From contig JAXGMA010000001.1 of the NCBI GenBank assembly GCA_040768905.1, forward strand, positions 1,488,001-1,552,000: a stretch of DNA of 64,000 nucleotides. Direction: 5' to 3'. Positions 61,246 through 64,000 of this stretch are shown here, one piece after another. Under the pieces are notes generated by a model. The model worked only from the letters and a program-made list of their open reading frames with translations, searched no databases and was not told where the DNA came from. The position numbers were made by a program, and so were the translations under genes. This DNA is from SZUA-584 sp040768905 (GTDB taxonomy: Bacteria > Bacillota > Clostridia > Christensenellales > SZUA-584). Each line of letters starts with the position of its first letter. The first letter of the stretch is position 1.

Positions 61246-62235
61246 TCAGATCAGCCTCAGCAGTATCATATACAGCGGAATGGTTATCAGAGAGAATAAT
61301 GTGGTAAAAAGCACGTTTTTTGTGGCATACTCGACATCGGCGCCATAGAGTTCGGCAACGATGGTCGTCTGCATCATGGCCGGCAGACCCATCTGCACAG
61401 TGAACACATTGCGCATAAGCAACAGGTCAACCCCCTGCACAACACCGGTAAACACTTCTATCGCTGCCATACAGATAACGAAACAAAGCGCCGGGATCAA
61501 TACAAAACGCCCCAGCAATAAAGCGGCCGTATCTTTTTTTAGCCTGAGCCCTTTAAAGCCGATAAAATGAATCATGCAGCCGGTGAAGAAAAGCGAAAGC
61601 GGCGTTGTCATACCTCCCAGATACTCTGCCGTTTTCAACACAAGGGGCGGCAATTTGATTTCAAGAAGGATCACAGCAAACATCAGCAACACAGCGATTA
61701 TGGGCGGCGAAACAAGTTTTTTTAACAGCTCGCCAACAGTCGCGCGGCTATGGCAACATGAGATAATGTCGGCATCCCTGCGGATCGCGAGATACCCGAA
61801 AGTCCAGAAAACCACCGTATTGGCCAGATAGTAAAACACCGCAAAAGGCATACCCGCGTCGCCGAAAAGAGCCTGAGCGACCGGAAAACCAATGAAAACT
61901 GAATTTGAAAATGAAAACAGAACGGCAAAAACACCCTGCCGGTGCCGGGGGATCTTGAAAATAACGGAAAATATCCTGCCCAAAAAGAAGGACAGCGGCA
62001 CCGCAATGAAAACGACCAAAAGGGGCAGCCATGCCTCGATCAGCTGCTGCCGCGTGAAATACTGCGACAGGCTGTACACCAGATTGCCGGGCAGAGCAAA
62101 CCTGACCACGACATTGGACAAGACCTTTGCCGCATCGCGCGAAACCCACCCCAGCCCCGCTGCCAAAACGCCTGCTCCAATGAGCAGAAAAATGATGATG
62201 ACCGGTTCGACAGATGTCCAGAGCGCAGGCATCAT
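61246..62235 (-). CDS. AEC-family transporter (auxin efflux carrier type)
   Basis: A 329-residue membrane protein with ten predicted helices in two five-helix halves, the AEC layout (VRFALPGNLVYSLSQ, NSVFIGFPVAQALFGDAGM). It probably transports an organic or amino acid anion. The start overlaps the aspartate kinase stop (ATGA-type), so export or uptake of an aspartate-family compound is possible but unproven. Confidence 0.88.
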   Translation of the reverse strand: MMPALWTSVEPVIIIFLLIGAGVLAAGLGWVSRDAAKVLSNVVVRFALPGNLVYSLSQYFTRQQLIEAWLPLLVVFIAVPLSFFLGRIFSVIFKIPRHRQGVFAVLFSFSNSVFIGFPVAQALFGDAGMPFAVFYYLANTVVFWTFGYLAIRRDADIISCCHSRATVGELLKKLVSPPIIAVLLMFAVILLEIKLPPLVLKTAEYLGGMTTPLSLFFTGCMIHFIGFKGLRLKKDTAALLLGRFVLIPALCFVICMAAIEVFTGVVQGVDLLLMRNVFTVQMGLPAMMQTTIVAELYGADVEYATKNVLFTTLFSLITIPLYMILLRLI

Positions 62236-63539
62236 CCGTAAAAAGCGCCGTAAATCGCTTTGATCGCTTTTTCAAAATCTTGTTCGTCCACACCCACGAT
62301 GATGTTGATCTCGCTGGAACCCTGATCGATCATGCGGATATTGACGTTACTCTCGGCAAGTGCCGTAAACAGTTTTGCCGCGACGCCGACCCGCCGGATC
62401 ATGCCGAGTCCGACTGTGGCTATCAGCGCAAGCCCTTTGAACACCTCAAGCGAATCCGGCTCGCACATGTTGTAAACATCGTCAAGCAGCATGGCCTGTT
62501 TCCCTTCGATCTCGCTGGTGGCCAGCACGATCCCAAGTGTATCAATGCCGGAAGGCATGTGTTCAAAGCGGATCTCGTTCTTTTCAAGCGCCGAGAGTAT
62601 CCGCCGGCCAAACCCGAGTTCAGCGTTCATGTTGGCTTTCTCAACCGCAATAACGGCAAAACCTTTGCGCCCTGCGATGCCGGTGATGATTTCCGAATCT
62701 TTCTCTGTCACATTGGGTACGATCATCGTACCCGGATCATCCGGTGCGTTGGTGTTTTTGATGTTGATGGGGATATTGGCTTTGAAAACGGGAAAAATGG
62801 CATCCTCGTGCAGCACGGTGGCACCCATGTAAGAAAGCTCCCGCAGCTCTCTGTACGTGATCTTGCGGATCACTTTCGGGTCGTCAACGATGCGCGGATC
62901 CGCCATCAGCACACCCGACACGTCTGTCCAATTTTCGTAAACATCTGCCCGCGCGGCTCTTGCCACGATCGCACCCGTGATGTCCGATCCACCGCGCGAA
63001 AAAGTCTTGACCTGGCCGTTTGGAAGACTTCCATAAAAACCGGGAATCACAGCTTTGCATGAATGGCTCAGACGCCCGCGCATGACGGTACGTGTCTTCT
63101 CGGATGCGTACTTGCCGTCTGCATCAAAGAAAATACAGTCAGCAGGGTCTATAAAATCAAATCCCAAATATTTTGATAAAATGATACCGCTCAGATACTC
63201 GCCGCGGCTCACAGTATAATCAACGCCGGCGCCTTCCTGCACATCAGAGGCAATCTTTTCAAGCTGCGTTTCTATATCAACATCCACCTTGAGTTCATTG
63301 CACAGCAGCACAAAACGTGTTTTGATCTCGCTATAGACCGCCGCGGTATCATCACCGCGTACCGTAGCCGCATGGAGTGCATAAAGCAGGTCTGTCACCT
63401 TAGTGTCAGCTGCATCACGTTTCCCCGGCGCTGAGGGCACAATATAGACACGCTGATCATCCGCCTGTATGATCTGCTTGACTTTTCGAAACTGCGCAGT
63501 ATCTGCGAGGGAGCTGCCTCCGAACTTGCAAACCTTCAT
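62232..63539 (-). CDS. lysC: Aspartate kinase
   Basis: A 435-residue protein with the kinase motif KFGGSSLAD at the N-terminus, GFYGSLPNGQVKTFSRGGSD (aspartate-binding) and two C-terminal ACT domains (about 300-435, IAVEKANMN and IRMIDQGSSEINI). It opens the lysine/threonine/methionine pathway and is probably feedback-regulated through the ACT domains. Its ATG overlaps the stop of the upstream gene (ATGA). Confidence 0.95.
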   Translation of the reverse strand: MKVCKFGGSSLADTAQFRKVKQIIQADDQRVYIVPSAPGKRDAADTKVTDLLYALHAATVRGDDTAAVYSEIKTRFVLLCNELKVDVDIETQLEKIASDVQEGAGVDYTVSRGEYLSGIILSKYLGFDFIDPADCIFFDADGKYASEKTRTVMRGRLSHSCKAVIPGFYGSLPNGQVKTFSRGGSDITGAIVARAARADVYENWTDVSGVLMADPRIVDDPKVIRKITYRELRELSYMGATVLHEDAIFPVFKANIPINIKNTNAPDDPGTMIVPNVTEKDSEIITGIAGRKGFAVIAVEKANMNAELGFGRRILSALEKNEIRFEHMPSGIDTLGIVLATSEIEGKQAMLLDDVYNMCEPDSLEVFKGLALIATVGLGMIRRVGVAAKLFTALAESNVNIRMIDQGSSEINIIVGVDEQDFEKAIKAIYGAFYG

Positions 63540-64000
63540 GAATGGCTCCTTTTTCGTTCCTTCTTGGCTTTTTTGTGCTTTCGGCCGCGCCGTGTTTTTT
63601 CGTTTTCATCCGTCATGTGTTCATCATTCTCGGGCTCAGCGATTTCGTCAATCTCTGCGTTTTCGTCAGCTTCGTCCGCTTTCTCGGCCTCGGTAAACAA
63701 AGCTTGCGCCTGTTCGCTTTCGTCTGTTACGTCTGAAACAAGCAGCTCGTCCTGCGTCTCACCCTTTTGTTCTTCAGGCTCTTCTTCGGTTTCGTCCTGC
63801 GCTTCAACAAGAAGCCGGCTTTCAAAATAATAGCGTTTTTCTTCGGCCATGCCCAAAGAAAATGATTTTCTCGGCAATACGCCGTATGAAATAACCGCAT
63901 CAAACAGCTGCTCTTTGGCAATTGGCTCCATCAAAAAGCCAAGGCTGGCATGTTCATGTGAAAGTGCGTGAAATTCATCATCACCGTGAATGTAATCCAC
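63536..64000 (-). CDS. Partial gene of unknown function with acidic and basic tail
   Basis: The last 154 codons of a gene whose 5' end lies beyond the right edge, or which could start at the GTG at 64000. Residues 1-65 look globular (ASLGFLMEPIAKEQLFDAVI). Residues 65-135 are almost entirely Glu, Asp, Ala and Thr, and the end is a basic stretch (RRGRKHKKAKKERKRSHS). It overlaps the aspartate kinase start by four bases, so the two are coupled. I recognise no family. Confidence 0.65.
   Translation of the reverse strand: MDYIHGDDEFHALSHEHASLGFLMEPIAKEQLFDAVISYGVLPRKSFSLGMAEEKRYYFESRLLVEAQDETEEEPEEQKGETQDELLVSDVTDESEQAQALFTEAEKADEADENAEIDEIAEPENDEHMTDENEKTRRGRKHKKAKKERKRSHS

Overview
The window looks like a chromosomal segment of a strictly anaerobic, Gram-positive-type bacterium of class Clostridia (Bacillota). 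The evidence is three oxygen-sensitive glycyl radical enzymes (GREs) with their activases, a 1,421-residue acyl-CoA dehydratase activase fusion, a split archaeal-type glutamate synthase, a DUF421/DUF4363 pair, the dnaX-ybaB-recR-yaaL order, a THF riboswitch before an ECF transporter gene, CCA-encoding tRNA genes and several TTG starts. No species can be named from sequence alone.

Layout. 1-16,935: catabolic island with three GRE modules. (a) A ROK kinase followed by a YbiW-like GRE (cut by the left edge), divergent from an unusually short GRE activase, around a strong promoter whose spacer is filled by an inverted repeat. (b) DeoR regulator, second GRE, activase, NagB-like protein, NAGK-like kinase and lactonase-like beta-propeller. 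(c) AraC regulator, PflD-like GRE, activase and a 594-residue kinase-like protein. 17,281-17,568: initiator and elongator tRNA-Met with promoter and terminator. 17,570-18,548: gene-poor stretch with a decayed GIY-YIG-like gene. 18,549-26,675: small membrane and envelope genes (mscL, a frameshifted LRR lipoprotein, a putative Mn exporter) and housekeeping genes (yhbY, obgE, nth). 26,650-30,875: rodA and dnaX-ybaB-recR-yaaL. 31,014-34,444: restriction-modification module with nuclease, methylase and specificity parts but no HsdR. 34,445-39,514: M15 peptidase, folate ECF gene with riboswitch, mreC, mreD and an LCP protein. 39,778-48,292: acyltransferase, DapB-like reductase, the large activase and a short alanyl-tRNA synthetase. 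48,664-53,716: five-gene split glutamate synthase operon. 54,391-60,878: KtrAB, histidinol phosphatase, Ca-type P-ATPase and a LysM-CAP protein. 61,246-64,000: AEC transporter, aspartate kinase and a partial unknown gene.

The most interesting part is the first 17 kb. Two GREs resemble, from memory of their sequences, E. coli YbiW and PflD, reported to open the rings of 1,5-anhydroglucitol-6-phosphate and 1,5-anhydromannitol-6-phosphate. Here each sits beside a sugar-kinase-like gene rather than PTS genes, which suggests a kinase-fed route for anhydro-sugars. The middle GRE has no assignable substrate. Its operon carries a NagB homologue lacking a catalytic glutamate, a GlcNAc-kinase-like protein and a lactonase-like protein, and may be an undescribed amino- or anhydro-sugar pathway. 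All functional links in this paragraph are inference.
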